Under the pieces are notes generated by a model, which ran no database searches, was not told the DNA's origin, and was given only the letters and a program-made list of their open reading frames with translations. A program made the position numbers and the translations under genes. Shown in pieces: positions 26,948 to 34,761 of a DNA stretch of 64,000 nucleotides (position 1 is its first letter; each line of letters starts with the position of its first letter). The stretch is from Bradyrhizobium sp. ISRA430 (lineage in GTDB: Bacteria > Pseudomonadota > Alphaproteobacteria > Rhizobiales > Xanthobacteraceae). The stretch lies in NCBI RefSeq assembly GCF_029909975.1, contig NZ_CP094516.1, positions 7,666,501-7,730,500 of the forward strand. Reading direction: 5' to 3'.

Positions 26948-28519
26948 ATGACCATCGGCAGAAAAATCTGGCTCTGCATGATGCTGGCCGCCGCGATGGT
27001 GGCGAGCACATCCGTGGGAGCGCAGCCCCCCGACGACCAAGTGATCATTATGACTCAAAATATCGATCAGGGGAACGAAGCAACTTTAAGGACGGGGACT
27101 CCGGATGCGTTTGCAAAGTTTTTCACCGAAACTGTTGACACCAAACCAAAGGACCGGGCGGCCGCCATCGCCAAGGAGATTCGTGCCAACCAACCTGATC
27201 TCGTTGCGCTCCAAGAAGTAAGCATCTTGCGCAAAGGAAGTGGTCCCACGCCGAATGACCCCAAAATTGCGGCAACGGAGGTGGTGCACGATCAACTCCA
27301 GCTTTTGCGTGATGCGCTTAACGAACTTAACGAGCATTACGAGACTGTTGCCGTCATCCCCAACAGCGATCTGCAATCTTCGACTTCGAGTCCCCTGAAC
27401 TTCGTTGTCCGCCTAACGGATCGGACCGTCATCCTCAAACGCGCTTCCTCGAACCGTCTCAAGCTGTCGAATGTTCAAGTCGAGGAATACTGGGGCAAAC
27501 CGGAGGTTGGCCCGTTCCGTACGTTCGGCTGGGGCTCGGTCGATGTTGAAGTCGGCGCCTTTAAGTTCCGGTTCGTAGTAACGCATTTGACACCGCCACA
27601 ACCTAATCTTCCTGACCCGATAGCCGTTCAGAGGGCACAGGCATTAGAGCTTATTCAAAGCGCGGGGAAACCTGATCTTCCGGGGGGATCCGTTCTTCCG
27701 GTCGTGTACGCGGGTGATTTCAACACTGTGGCTGGGCTCGACACCTACAAAATTCTCGTCCACGATTCCGGCGGGATCGACGCGTGGAAAAAGGTGAATC
27801 CCATGGCCTTATGCCCCGAGCCCCGCCCCACAGGCGATCACGATCGGGGCGGTTGTACCTGCTGTCAGGCTCCCAATCTTAGCGATCCCACGCCCCAGTT
27901 AGACCATCGGATTGATCTGGTGATCGTGCCCCCTAGTATCAACGTTGGGGAGGCAAGGCTCATCGGTACTTTGCCGGCCGACCGCACACCATCGGGATTA
28001 TGGCCATCCGATCATGCGGGCGTGGTAGTTGGCTTTGTGCCCCAGAGGGGCGGTGACAAAAAATTGACAAATGTGCAGACCGGTAAGTGCCTGACAATTG
28101 CGGGAGGGGTGAGTGCCGATAATAATGTAGAGGCCGTCCAATTTACCTGCGACAGTCATCCGTCGCGCAGCTGGAAGATAAACAACGTAGGCGGCGTTGT
28201 TCAGATCCAGAATGTGCAGACCGGTAAGTGCCTGACAATAGCGGGAGGGGTGAGTACCGATAATAATGTAGAAGCCGTTCAATTTACCTGCGACAGTCAT
28301 CCGTCGCGCACCTGGAAGATAAACAACGTAGGCGACGTTGTTCAGATCCAGAATGTGCAGACCGGTAAGTGCCTGACAATTGCGGGAGGGGTGAGTACCG
28401 ATAATAATGTCGGGGCCGTTCAATTTACCTGCGACAGTCATCCGTCGCGCACTTGGCGTCTTGAAGCAGCGACAATTGGAACGCCTCCTATGAAGTGCTG
28501 CGCTAGTGTGAAAGAATAA
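26948..28519 (+). CDS. secreted endonuclease/exonuclease/phosphatase-family enzyme with ricin-like repeats
   Basis: A 523-residue exported protein. After a signal peptide (KIWLCMMLAAAMVASTSVGA) comes an endonuclease/exonuclease/phosphatase (EEP) domain to about residue 365 with the usual motifs: IIMTQNID at the start, the metal Glu in LVALQEVS, VVYAGDFNT, LDHRIDLVIV and WPSDHAGVVVGF. Relatives are DNases, sphingomyelinases and phosphoinositide phosphatases. The C-terminus is three tandem 47-residue units (NVQTGKCLTIAGG ... FTCDSHPSR[ST]W), each with a paired Cys and a W, matching the ricin-type beta-trefoil pattern for sugar binding. Together they suggest an enzyme that attaches to a glycan surface. 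The ATG at 26948 follows GGAAGGAGCCCGGGA. A terminator follows the gene. Confidence 0.87.
   Translation: MTIGRKIWLCMMLAAAMVASTSVGAQPPDDQVIIMTQNIDQGNEATLRTGTPDAFAKFFTETVDTKPKDRAAAIAKEIRANQPDLVALQEVSILRKGSGPTPNDPKIAATEVVHDQLQLLRDALNELNEHYETVAVIPNSDLQSSTSSPLNFVVRLTDRTVILKRASSNRLKLSNVQVEEYWGKPEVGPFRTFGWGSVDVEVGAFKFRFVVTHLTPPQPNLPDPIAVQRAQALELIQSAGKPDLPGGSVLPVVYAGDFNTVAGLDTYKILVHDSGGIDAWKKVNPMALCPEPRPTGDHDRGGCTCCQAPNLSDPTPQLDHRIDLVIVPPSINVGEARLIGTLPADRTPSGLWPSDHAGVVVGFVPQRGGDKKLTNVQTGKCLTIAGGVSADNNVEAVQFTCDSHPSRSWKINNVGGVVQIQNVQTGKCLTIAGGVSTDNNVEAVQFTCDSHPSRTWKINNVGDVVQIQNVQTGKCLTIAGGVSTDNNVGAVQFTCDSHPSRTWRLEAATIGTPPMKCCASVKE
28070..28462 (+). repeat. tandem 141-bp repeats encoding ricin-like units
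   Basis: Units begin at 28070, 28211 and 28352 (AATGTGCAGACCGGTAAGTG each time), so the period is exactly 141 bp (47 codons). The copies are nearly identical at the DNA level, including silent positions, which points to recent duplication or slippage. The third unit is shorter and leads into the C-terminal LEAA. Confidence 0.95.
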
Positions 28520-28532
28520 ACAAACCGAAGAC

Positions 28533-28552
28533 ACGCGGAAGCTGCGTTTTTC
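28533..28552 (+). terminator. rho-independent terminator after the EEP-ricin gene
   Basis: A 6-bp stem (ACGCGG / CTGCGT with one G-T pair), a 3-base loop and TTTTTCT, 14 bp after the stop codon. Confidence 0.6.
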
Positions 28553-28591
28553 TGTAAAGACTTAGTAATTTTTCACAAGCGCAACCGGCGA

Positions 28592-28681
28592 CCCAGGCCT
28601 CTGGGTTTGTTCGCCACTGGTCTTGGCGCGTCGGGTTTGCTCGGGGGGCGCGGGAGGAAAAAACGCGCCAATCAAAGTCTA
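28592..28681 (+). pseudogene. PEP-CTERM-like C-terminal anchor remnant
   Basis: PLGLFATGLGASGLLGGRGR followed by KKRA resembles the PEP-CTERM sorting tail (PLFATGLGALGLLGWRRKR): a short hydrophobic glycine-rich helix followed by a basic cluster. There is no gene body in front of it and the frame runs on past the tail into an Arg-rich sequence. Probably the end of a deleted exported protein. Confidence 0.35.
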
Positions 28682-29220
28682 TTTATGAGACGCGGCCGTG
28701 ACATTCGGCGCAGATCGCGGCGAGCGCATTGCCTTGCGGCGATTGGTTGGGATTGTCCGGGGTCGCGCGGCTTGGCTGCCCTGGCGATGGCGCGCTCGAT
28801 GTCCCACTGCTTTGCCGCGAAATCAGAGCTCGAGCAGTCGCTCGATGTCCTCGAGGCACACGATGCAGCGACCAAGATGGTTGTGAACCCGCAAGGAATG
28901 GCGGCTGGAGAAACCGACACGCAACCAATTGCGGAAGCGGCGTCGCAATTGACGCCACGGGTGCTCTCGCGGGTAAAAGAAAAAAGCCCTGATAGTTCCG
29001 CCCACTCGGTGGAGTAAGTCAGAGGATCACTGGGTACAGCGGCGCTGAGCAGGCGCAAATGGTCGCGTTCGATGGCGAGGCCGCGACACCTCGGCTGGAA
29101 GTCGCAAACGGGCGCAATGCCTATTCAGGACCAGCGGCGGTGGTGCAAGGCACTCGGCATCGCGGTACCACAATCGCTGCTCGCGCGCGCCGACTAATCG
29201 AATAGGCGTCCATTTGCTGC
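28682..29220. other. decayed or non-coding stretch
   Basis: Overlapping frames on both strands exist but I could not assign any. One minus-strand frame has a CIVCLEDIERLLEL segment reminiscent of short zinc-binding tails, without further support. Confidence 0.3.
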
Positions 29221-29310
29221 GCTGCATGAGTCTGGAATTGGCCCGAAGCGACGGTGGGGATTTCTGCTATTCCGCCGCTGTCAGGGGTTAAGCGGACATC
29301 TGGGAGCGGG
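29221..29310. repeat. intergenic repeat (copy with CCGCTGTCAGGGGT core)
   Basis: GCATGAGTCTGGAATTGGCC ... CCGCCGCTGTCAGGGGTTAA GCGGACATC. The core CGCCGCTGTCAGGGGT and GGACATC recur at 30885-30910, and the first part resembles the sequence after the receptor remnants at 15.57 and 21.76 kb. Non-coding. Confidence 0.6.
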
Positions 29311-29648
29311 CCAAAGACGACGCGACTGACCCAAGGCAGAAATCGGCGGATCGCTAAATTCCCTTTGTCGTATTGTGCGTATTGACCTACGGATACCGGA
29401 ATGCCTCGTCTGGATACCTCTTTATGGTTGAAGGACCTTCTTCCTGCCTCCTTTCTGAAGGTGTAGGGTTCAGGGCATACTTGTGCGAGCTGCCGGAAGG
29501 GACGTGCCGAAGTCCCGGTCATTTTTGGCGGGCAGCGTCAGAGCCACCGGCGGGCACTGAGCCTCAATAGACCAACCACTTTTTTTGGCTGTTCTCCTGC
29601 GCCCGAATGCATCGTGTGCGTTCGCACACGCGTTTAGAGGAGATTTCA
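29311..29648. other. intergenic region upstream of an exported-protein gene
   Basis: No gene recognised. The end holds the ribosome site GAGGAGA for the gene at 29649. Confidence 0.35.
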
Positions 29649-30173
29649 ATGAACAAGCGTTTCCTCGTTACAGTTGCGTGTTCCGCTCTTGGTTTGATCA
29701 GCGTAACCGGATTTGCGCTGGCGGAAACGGTGGGGCGATATGAATGCAGCATTGTCGGCGCAATAAGCCAGGAGACGGTCGGTGACCGGGATGGACACCT
29801 GCTCCGCAGTCTCCAATATTCTTGCCTTGGCGTAGAGGGTCTGCTGAAAGACGCTGTGTACACAGGGTCTTCTATCAGCGAGTGGGATGGTCCTCAAGGA
29901 ACGTACTTGTCTGCTGGCGGAATTGTCAGGGCGGCCGGCGGGCTCGCGGTGACCCAACTCACCGAGGGCAAAGGGTCTGTCGTCATGAAAGATGGCAAGC
30001 CTGCCGGCAGTGAATCCTCTGGCAAAGCGGTGTTCAAGCTCGCTTCTGGCACACTTGCCACACTCTCGGGCAAGGTCGTCAAATTTGACACTAAGCCAAC
30101 AGGCGTTGGTCGATTTAGCATCGAATTGACGACTGACAGCGAAGTGGGTGCTGTCCGCACGAGCCAGCAGTAG
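29649..30173 (+). CDS. exported hypothetical protein (174 residues)
   Basis: A signal peptide (MNKRFLVTVACSALGLISVT, then GFALAE) and a near-perfect ribosome site (GAGGAGA, 6 bases before the ATG) support the start at 29649. The mature protein has a Cys pair (YECSIVG ... LQYSCLG), then a glycine-rich beta-type region (SISEWDGPQGTYLSAGGIVR, TEGKGSVVMKDGKPAGSESS). The layout suggests a small beta-barrel-like periplasmic protein. No family recognised. It is followed by a DUF1330 gene with 81 bp between them. Confidence 0.7.
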   Translation: MNKRFLVTVACSALGLISVTGFALAETVGRYECSIVGAISQETVGDRDGHLLRSLQYSCLGVEGLLKDAVYTGSSISEWDGPQGTYLSAGGIVRAAGGLAVTQLTEGKGSVVMKDGKPAGSESSGKAVFKLASGTLATLSGKVVKFDTKPTGVGRFSIELTTDSEVGAVRTSQQ

Positions 30174-30254
30174 CGTCCAACACGCAATTAGGTTGCGCTA
30201 TTGTTGAGGGGGCATCGTCATTGAATAGAAATCGCGCAACAGAAGGGATTTGCC

Positions 30255-30659
30255 ATGAGATCCAATTGCAAAATCGCAATAGCATTGCTTGCCGGCGTCG
30301 CGATCGGCGGTCTTGCGGCCGAGGGTCTTCACGCACAAGCCAAGCCGCCTGTCTACTATGTCGCAGAAATCGATGTAACCAACCCCGATGCCTATGCGAA
30401 AGAGTACGTCCCGAAGGCTCAAGCCCTCATTAAGGCAGCCGGCGGTCGCTTCTTGGCGATCGGAGGAGCCGCTACTGCCGATGGCGGAAAGGTAACAGCA
30501 TTTGACGGCGATGCACCGAAGCGCGTTGTCGTTCAGGTCTGGGATAGCATGGAGAAGATCAAGGCGTGGCGCGCCAACCCCGAGTATATTGAGCACCGAA
30601 AACTCGGCGAAAAATACGCGAAGTTCCGCTCCTTTGCGGTTGATGGCGCGCCGAACTAA
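30255..30659 (+). CDS. DUF1330 domain protein, exported
   Basis: A 134-residue protein with a signal peptide (residues 1-28, IAIALLAGVAIGGLAAEGLH) and a DUF1330 domain (YYVAEIDVTNPDAYAKEYVP, GGRFLAIGG, VVVQVWDSMEKIKAWRANPE). DUF1330 proteins have the dimeric alpha-beta barrel (ferredoxin-like) fold; enzymatic role unknown. A GAAGGGA ribosome site precedes the ATG. A long perfect hairpin follows the stop codon. Confidence 0.88.
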   Translation: MRSNCKIAIALLAGVAIGGLAAEGLHAQAKPPVYYVAEIDVTNPDAYAKEYVPKAQALIKAAGGRFLAIGGAATADGGKVTAFDGDAPKRVVVQVWDSMEKIKAWRANPEYIEHRKLGEKYAKFRSFAVDGAPN

Positions 30660-30680
30660 TTGCTTGTAATTCTCACATGC

Positions 30681-30707
30681 CAGAGGCCGCCAACCGGGCG
30701 GCCTCTG
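30681..30707 (+). terminator. perfect 11-bp-stem hairpin after the DUF1330 gene
   Basis: CAGAGGCCGCC / GGCGGCCTCTG with a 5-base loop, 21 bp after the stop. There is no T-run, so either an atypical terminator or an mRNA 3' stabilising hairpin. Confidence 0.55.
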
Positions 30708-30740
30708 AAGCCTACGAGCTTTGCAAACGAGTAGGGGGAA

Positions 30741-30809
30741 GCCGCCAAAGCACTTGGACTCGCCATTACAGACAAGCTACTCGCGCTCGCCGATGACGTG
30801 ATCGAGTGA
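30741..30809 (+). pseudogene. C-terminal remnant of an ABC_sub_bind receptor
   Basis: AAKALGLAITDKLLALADD then VIE-stop is the family ending (compare KALGVEVPPTLLVQADAVIE in the intact gene). Only 22 codons survive. Confidence 0.6.
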
Positions 30810-30834
30810 GCATCGCAGGCCCGTAATTGCTTCA

Positions 30835-30930
30835 TTGCATGAGTTGTGGCCCGACTCGGACCTCCCATAACGTCCGCTCTCGCGCCGCTGTCAGGGGTAT
30901 AACGGACATCAAGCGCGCACTAAACCACGT
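30835..30930. repeat. intergenic repeat (second copy of the CCGCTGTCAGGGGT core)
   Basis: GCATGAGTTGTGGCCCGACT ... CGCGCCGCTGTCAGGGGTAT AACGGACATC, following the receptor remnant. Related to the copy at 29221-29310. Confidence 0.55.
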
Positions 30931-30973
30931 CGGGCGCGCTCCGATCCAGCTCCACCAAGCGTAACGTGCGTTG

Positions 30974-31354
30974 TCACGTAGCAGCGATGAAACGTTCAAA
31001 GCGCATCGCAAGCCTATCGCGGTCGGGGAGGTCTTTGGCGCGACTTGGCAGGTGAATTGTGTTGCCATGGAGCCGCTTCAGGGCTTCGAGCATGGGGCCA
31101 TCGTTCTGCGCCAGCAGGCGATCAGATACGTGGAGGCGATAATCCAGATCGATGCCGATCAAATGCGCGTCGAAAGCCGCATGATGGATTTTGGACAGCG
31201 GGATGCCATTGGAAACGACGGGTTGTCCGTAGCGCTCGTCCTTGTCGGCGACGATGTGGGCGGCGTCGAGAAGAAGAGGTTCGGGCAATCCAGACAATGC
31301 GCAACGACCGTTGTAGGCGGTGATGACGGCCATGCGGAATGACGCTTGTTTGCA
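30974..31354 (-). pseudogene. HNH endonuclease, N-terminally truncated
   Basis: The minus strand reads KQASFR MAVITAYNGRCALSG, LLLDAAHIVADKDERYGQPV, NGIPLSKIHHAAFDAHLIGI and DYRLHVSDRLL: the C-terminal HNH nuclease domain of a larger family that also has an N-terminal domain of more than 150 residues. AAHI and KIHHAAFDAHL supply the HNH residues. Homology already holds upstream of the first possible start (KQASFR), and then stops near 31354, so the gene lost its front part. An ATG at 31333 could still give a free HNH domain of 119 residues; expression is uncertain. Confidence 0.7.
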
Positions 31355-31383
31355 CTTTAATCTCCCTGTGTCTGAGCAGTTTG

Positions 31384-31923
31384 TCAGGCAGTAGCCTTGT
31401 CTTCTTTGTCGGCGCCTCGCGCGACGATCTTGAGGGCATCATCCGGCAATGGTCGCTGCAAGGCTTTCGCTTCGTCCCATGGCGCACGCATCCAGACATC
31501 GCGCTCCTCGTCAGTCGTCAAGATCACCGGCATCGCCTTGGGATGAATTGGCGCGACAATGGCGTTCGGCGCCGCCGTCAGAAATCCGTAAACAACATGA
31601 GGGCCGGGGACCGGCTTCGACTTGGTGCCCCGATCGCCCTTGAATTCGGTCCAGATGCCTGCGAAGGCGCAGAGCGGACGATCGTCATTCAGCGCAAACC
31701 AGACGACATCCTTCTTCTTTGTCTCTGGGTTCGGCTCGGGCGCGTACTCGGCGAAGCTGTTGAACGGGACCAGGCAACGGTTCTCCGGCTTCAGCCATCC
31801 GCGCCAATGCGGCGAGGCGGTGTTGCGGATGTTGGTCACCGGCGGTCCGCCGGTCCTTGGAGGGGGCGGCATACCCCAGCGCATCAGCACCATTGAGTCA
31901 CCGGCGACCGCGATCGGTCGCAT
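31384..31923 (-). pseudogene. SRAP (SOS response-associated peptidase) domain protein, N-terminus missing
   Basis: SRAP proteins crosslink to abasic sites in single-stranded DNA through an N-terminal Cys2. Here the conserved body is present ([79 protein letters not shown]), but the first about 50 residues, including the catalytic Cys2 of MCGR/MCNL, are absent. The break near 31920 joins it to the end of the small gene on the same strand, as expected for a deletion. Without Cys2 it should be inactive. Confidence 0.8.
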
Positions 31924-32258
31924 GCGCGAGCATCATGCGGACTCCATAGTGCGGCGGCCCAGGGCCGCCGCAGTCGCATCGGCACGCCCCCACGGGGCGG
32001 CGGATCGTCGTCGCCGTCGAGCCGCCGCAGCGCGGCCAGGATGTCGGCGAGCCGGATTGTGTGACCCATGCCCGGTATCTCGCGCAGCGCGGGGCAGGAT
32101 TCGACTGCGAACATGTCGGAGGCCCATGACGACAGAATGAGCCGCTTCTCCGGCACGGAGAGCTCGTTGTCGTTCAGGATGTCGTCCGGAGACGCATAGT
32201 GCGCGGCCGGATGGAAGAGGGGATTGAGATTGTCTGCGTCCGTGTTGGCGTTGGTCAT
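31884..32258 (-). CDS. small conserved protein of the heat-shock block, altered C-terminus
   Basis: A 124-residue protein whose first about 85 residues look conserved: [40 protein letters not shown] and [15 protein letters not shown] know such proteins from rhizobial heat-shock neighbourhoods, with unknown function. The last about 30 residues ([20 protein letters not shown]) look like read-through into foreign sequence at the SRAP junction, so the natural C-terminus has probably been replaced. It follows the two Hsp20 genes on the same strand, 82 bp downstream, so it may share their heat control. Confidence 0.65.
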   Translation of the reverse strand: MTNANTDADNLNPLFHPAAHYASPDDILNDNELSVPEKRLILSSWASDMFAVESCPALREIPGMGHTIRLADILAALRRLDGDDDPPPRGGVPMRLRRPWAAALWSPHDARACDRSRSPVTQWC

Positions 32259-32340
32259 TGATGCCTCCCTTTACGCTCCTTTCTCGGGACAGGTTCGGCG
32301 AGTTCGGGCGGCGGCGACCGCCGCCCGTGCGTGATGGTCT

Positions 32341-32832
32341 TTACTGCTTGTTGATCGCGATGCGCTTGACGCCCGCTCGCGGGTTCTCGGACTTCGGCAG
32401 CGAGATGGTCAGGACGCCGTTCTTGAACGACGCCTCGGCCTTGTCCTCCTCGACGTCCTGGAGCGCGATCTGCCGCTGGAACGAGCCGTAGTGGCACTCG
32501 GTGAAGTATCTGCCTTCGTCCTTGCGCTCGCTCTTCTTCTCGCCGCGGATGCTCAGCACCCCGTTAGCGATTTCGATCTGGACATCGTTCTCCGTCATGC
32601 CAGGAAGCTCGGCCGAGATCGTCAGCGCCTTGTCGGTCTCGCTGAGCTCGATGTTCGGCCAGCCGGATTGCCCTTCCATGAGCGGCGACAGGCCCGTCCC
32701 GCCGAAACCTCGGAAGACCTCGTCGAACAGGCGGTTCATTTCGCGATGCAGCGTCGTGAAAGGATCGTGGGTGCCACGCGTCGGCGCAAGGTCCTGGTTT
32801 CTCGACCAGGGAATGAGATCACGAACTGCCAT
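32341..32832 (-). CDS. small heat-shock protein, Hsp20 family
   Basis: A 163-residue ATP-independent chaperone that holds unfolding proteins. The alpha-crystallin domain runs from about residue 55 to 150 (WPNIELSETDKALTISAELP, GVLSIRGEKKSERKDEGRYF) with the A-x-x-x-n-GVLTI motif KAEASFKNGVLTISLPKSE, and it ends in a lysine tail with AGVKRIAINKQ. The ATG at 32832 (MAVRDLIPW) has a GGAGAA ribosome site; an upstream ATG adds seven residues without one. It lies 83 bp after the other Hsp20 gene, so one transcript from the thermometer-controlled promoter is likely. A 5' remnant of a paralogue (MAVRDIIP) is at 46.7 kb. Confidence 0.93.
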   Translation of the reverse strand: MAVRDLIPWSRNQDLAPTRGTHDPFTTLHREMNRLFDEVFRGFGGTGLSPLMEGQSGWPNIELSETDKALTISAELPGMTENDVQIEIANGVLSIRGEKKSERKDEGRYFTECHYGSFQRQIALQDVEEDKAEASFKNGVLTISLPKSENPRAGVKRIAINKQ

Positions 32833-32915
32833 GGTTTTTCTCCATCGTTGCATGAGACAGGGAGCGCGGCTGCGCTTGTGCGCGCCGCGTTCCGTGGTCG
32901 AACCTCGATCAGGCG

Positions 32916-33377
32916 TCAGGCCGCCTTCTTCTGCTCGATCTGCGAGGCGGGAGAGGCGCCGCTTCCGATCTCGATCCGGCGCGGCTTCATGGCTTCGGGT
33001 ACCTCTCGGACGAGATCGATGATCAGCAGTCCGTCGCGGAAGGAGGCGTCAGTCACGTGGACGTAGTCGGCCAGGTTGAACACGCGCCGGAACGGACGCG
33101 CAGCGATCCCTTGGTACAGGTACTCGCCGGCCGCCTTCTCGGGCTTCCTGCCCTCGACGGTGAGCGCGTTCTGCTCGGCCGTCACGGCGATGTCGTCAGC
33201 GCCAAAGCCGGCGACGGCGAGCGAGATCCGGTAGTGGTCCTCGCTGGTGCGTTCGATGTTGTACGGGGGATAGTGGTCTTCGCTCGCCTGGCGCAGCGTG
33301 CTGTCGACGAGGTCGGCCAAGTGGTCGAAGCCGATGGTGGAGCGCCACAGAGGCGCGAAGTCAAAGGTGGTCCTCAT
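32916..33377 (-). CDS. small heat-shock protein, Hsp20/IbpA type, behind a ROSE-like thermometer
   Basis: A 153-residue class A rhizobial small heat-shock protein. It starts MRTTFDFAPLWRSTIGFDHL, characteristic of the IbpA-like group, with YPPYNIERTSEDHYRISLAV and the core motif ASFRDGLLIIDLVREVPEAM. It would act in mixed oligomers with related Hsp20s. The ATG at 33377 is preceded by GGAGGA. A longer frame upstream is non-coding leader. The leader carries a ROSE-type RNA thermometer and a possible RpoH promoter. It is the first gene of a likely three-gene heat-shock operon. Confidence 0.93.
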   Translation of the reverse strand: MRTTFDFAPLWRSTIGFDHLADLVDSTLRQASEDHYPPYNIERTSEDHYRISLAVAGFGADDIAVTAEQNALTVEGRKPEKAAGEYLYQGIAARPFRRVFNLADYVHVTDASFRDGLLIIDLVREVPEAMKPRRIEIGSGASPASQIEQKKAA

Positions 33378-33505
33378 AACCAAGTCCTCCAAAGAGCAAG
33401 TTGGATACAAGGAGCGCAAGGCAGGACTCAGAGCGGGTCTGATACCCGGCCCAGCGCCCGCGCCGGACCCGTGAAGGCATCCGGCACACCGCTCTCGCGG
33501 CGAAA
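33378..33505 (-). promoter_or_regulatory. ROSE-like RNA thermometer in the Hsp20 leader
   Basis: The last bases of the leader read TTGCTCTTTGGAGGACTTGG before TTATG. This is the closing hairpin of ROSE elements (UUGCU ... GGAGGA with the ribosome site paired to a UYGCU strand). The anti-ribosome-site strand is at 33395-33399 and the GGAGG at 33386-33390. The GC-rich 5' part of the leader (GCCGGGTATCAGACCCGC) can form the additional hairpins. ROSE elements repress rhizobial Hsp20 genes at low temperature by hiding the ribosome site; heat opens them. Confidence 0.75.
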
Positions 33506-33509
33506 AATG

Positions 33510-33537
33510 ACTTAGAAAAACGAGACGCCGTTTCAAG
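33510..33537 (-). promoter_or_regulatory. putative RpoH (sigma-32) promoter
   Basis: CTTGAAA (33537-33531 on the minus strand) with CTAAGT 15 bp downstream (33515-33510) resembles the alphaproteobacterial heat-shock promoter CTTG-N17/18-CYTATNT; the -10 match is partial. It is placed so as to give a leader of about 120 bases, a usual ROSE length. Confidence 0.45.
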
Positions 33538-33715
33538 AGGTGGGCCGCAAAAAAATTCACAGTGACGGCGGGGCCCCGCTCCCCTTCCTGAAGGACTCGG
33601 ATGCACGGCAAGAGGCGTCTTGACAGTGATCCTCGCTCGAATATTTTTCCGCGGGGAATTTTCTTCCCGCCTTCTCAACACCAAAGGATTGCGACGACCG
33701 TCAGGAGTGACGAGG

Positions 33716-33940
33716 ATGCTCGATGAAGATCTGGCCCGCATTCGCGCGCACCGCAACAACATTCACCGCTACCGGCGACTGCTTCGGACGAGGCTATCGG
33801 AGCTTGAACGTCAGTTCATCGAACGCCGCTTGGCCGAGGAGCAGAGCAAGCTCGTGGCCCTCGCGGCCACCACCTTCCCCGTCGCGTTTCCCATTCCGAA
33901 AAACCAAGTGGCTGCCTCAGTTGCGGAAGGCGGTCAATGA
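33716..33940 (+). CDS. small conserved protein, paralogue of the gene at 46857
   Basis: A 74-residue protein starting MLDEDLARIRAHRNNIHRYR, followed by a helical ER-FIERRLAEE segment. A paralogue at 46857-47066 shares LARIRAHRNNIHR, RLL and FIERRL-EEQ. A GAGTGACGAGG ribosome region precedes the ATG, and the upstream bases (GATTGCGACGAC) are conserved in the other copy as well. It is divergent from the Hsp20 genes. The protein is probably a short coiled or helical cytoplasmic protein; function unknown. Its conserved place beside Hsp20 at both loci hints at a stress role. Confidence 0.75.
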   Translation: MLDEDLARIRAHRNNIHRYRRLLRTRLSELERQFIERRLAEEQSKLVALAATTFPVAFPIPKNQVAASVAEGGQ

Positions 33941-34090
33941 GCGACGCCCGCGAGCTTCTGCCGCGGCAGCGAGAAGGTCATCCGACACTTCTAAGACCGG
34001 CACATTTACCTGCATAACTTCGGGACAGCACCCGTCTGATGAGCAAGGCCGCCGGTTCACGCTGGCACTGTCCCATCAGTCTCGAAATAG

Positions 34091-34128
34091 AACGCTGCCG
34101 GGCTCGAAATACAGGTCCCGGCAGCGTT
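34091..34128 (+). terminator. 12-bp perfect hairpin
   Basis: AACGCTGCCGGG / CCCGGCAGCGTT with a 14-base loop, 150 bp after the small gene. The only U-rich element is TTTC. Terminator or palindromic repeat. Confidence 0.5.
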
Positions 34129-34279
34129 TCATTCTCGAACTGAGCGCTGAAATCCCAGTTGGTTTCGAACGTGCAACGGCCATGCCACAGGCTTGTGACA
34201 GGCCGGTTCATGCTGACGGGGCTATTTGGTAGGCTGCTTCGACTTCGGAACGATCTTCGGAAAACTCCGGTTAATCGCC

Positions 34280-34576
34280 ATGAAACGCATCAAGCCAAAG
34301 CGAGCACCGCTCCGCCCCGATGGTACGCCCATGACGGACGACGATTTCCGAGCCCTCCATGACCAGATTGCTTCCTTTGACGATATCGAATGGATCGACG
34401 AGACTACGCGAGATCTCGTCGAGAGGTTCATGCCCGACTTGGCGAGTCGCCTCCCGACGAAGCGGACCGAGACCTTCGAGCAAGCGCTTGGTCGGGTTGG
34501 GGCCAAAGCCAAGCGGAAGGTTACAGCGGCGGAACGGAGGAGACCTAAAGGCCGTGGCAAGAAGCGGCGTGTTTAG
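34280..34576 (+). CDS. hypothetical basic protein (98 residues)
   Basis: MKRIKPKRAPLRPDGTPMTD starts a short protein with an acidic middle (FDDIEWIDETTRDLVERFMP) and a strongly basic tail (KAKRKVTAAERRRPKGRGKK). The layout resembles antitoxin-type or nucleic-acid-binding small proteins but no partner toxin gene is seen. The ATG at 34280 begins the conserved-looking part; the ribosome site is weak. Not recognised. Confidence 0.5.
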   Translation: MKRIKPKRAPLRPDGTPMTDDDFRALHDQIASFDDIEWIDETTRDLVERFMPDLASRLPTKRTETFEQALGRVGAKAKRKVTAAERRRPKGRGKKRRV

Positions 34577-34761
34577 TTCACCGCCTCGCTTCAGCCCTAG
34601 CCCCTTGAGCACTTCCAGGGGATTTTACGAATTTGCTGAAGTTCCTGCCCGGAACAGTGCTGAAGCGAACAGAACAACTCGGTGAGTTGAGTAGCCTGCG
34701 CCTCGCTAGCCCGAGGACCAAGCTTCCTCCAGCGGCTCCGGCCTTTCCGGTCCGACCCGCC

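Noticed and set aside
28672..29058. Minus-strand frame with CAECHGR and CIVC motifs
   Set aside because: The cysteine motifs lie in different frames and none extends into a recognisable domain.
31122..31499. Joining the HNH and SRAP remnants into one gene
   Set aside because: They are separate known families in different frames, with a stop and about 30 bp between them.
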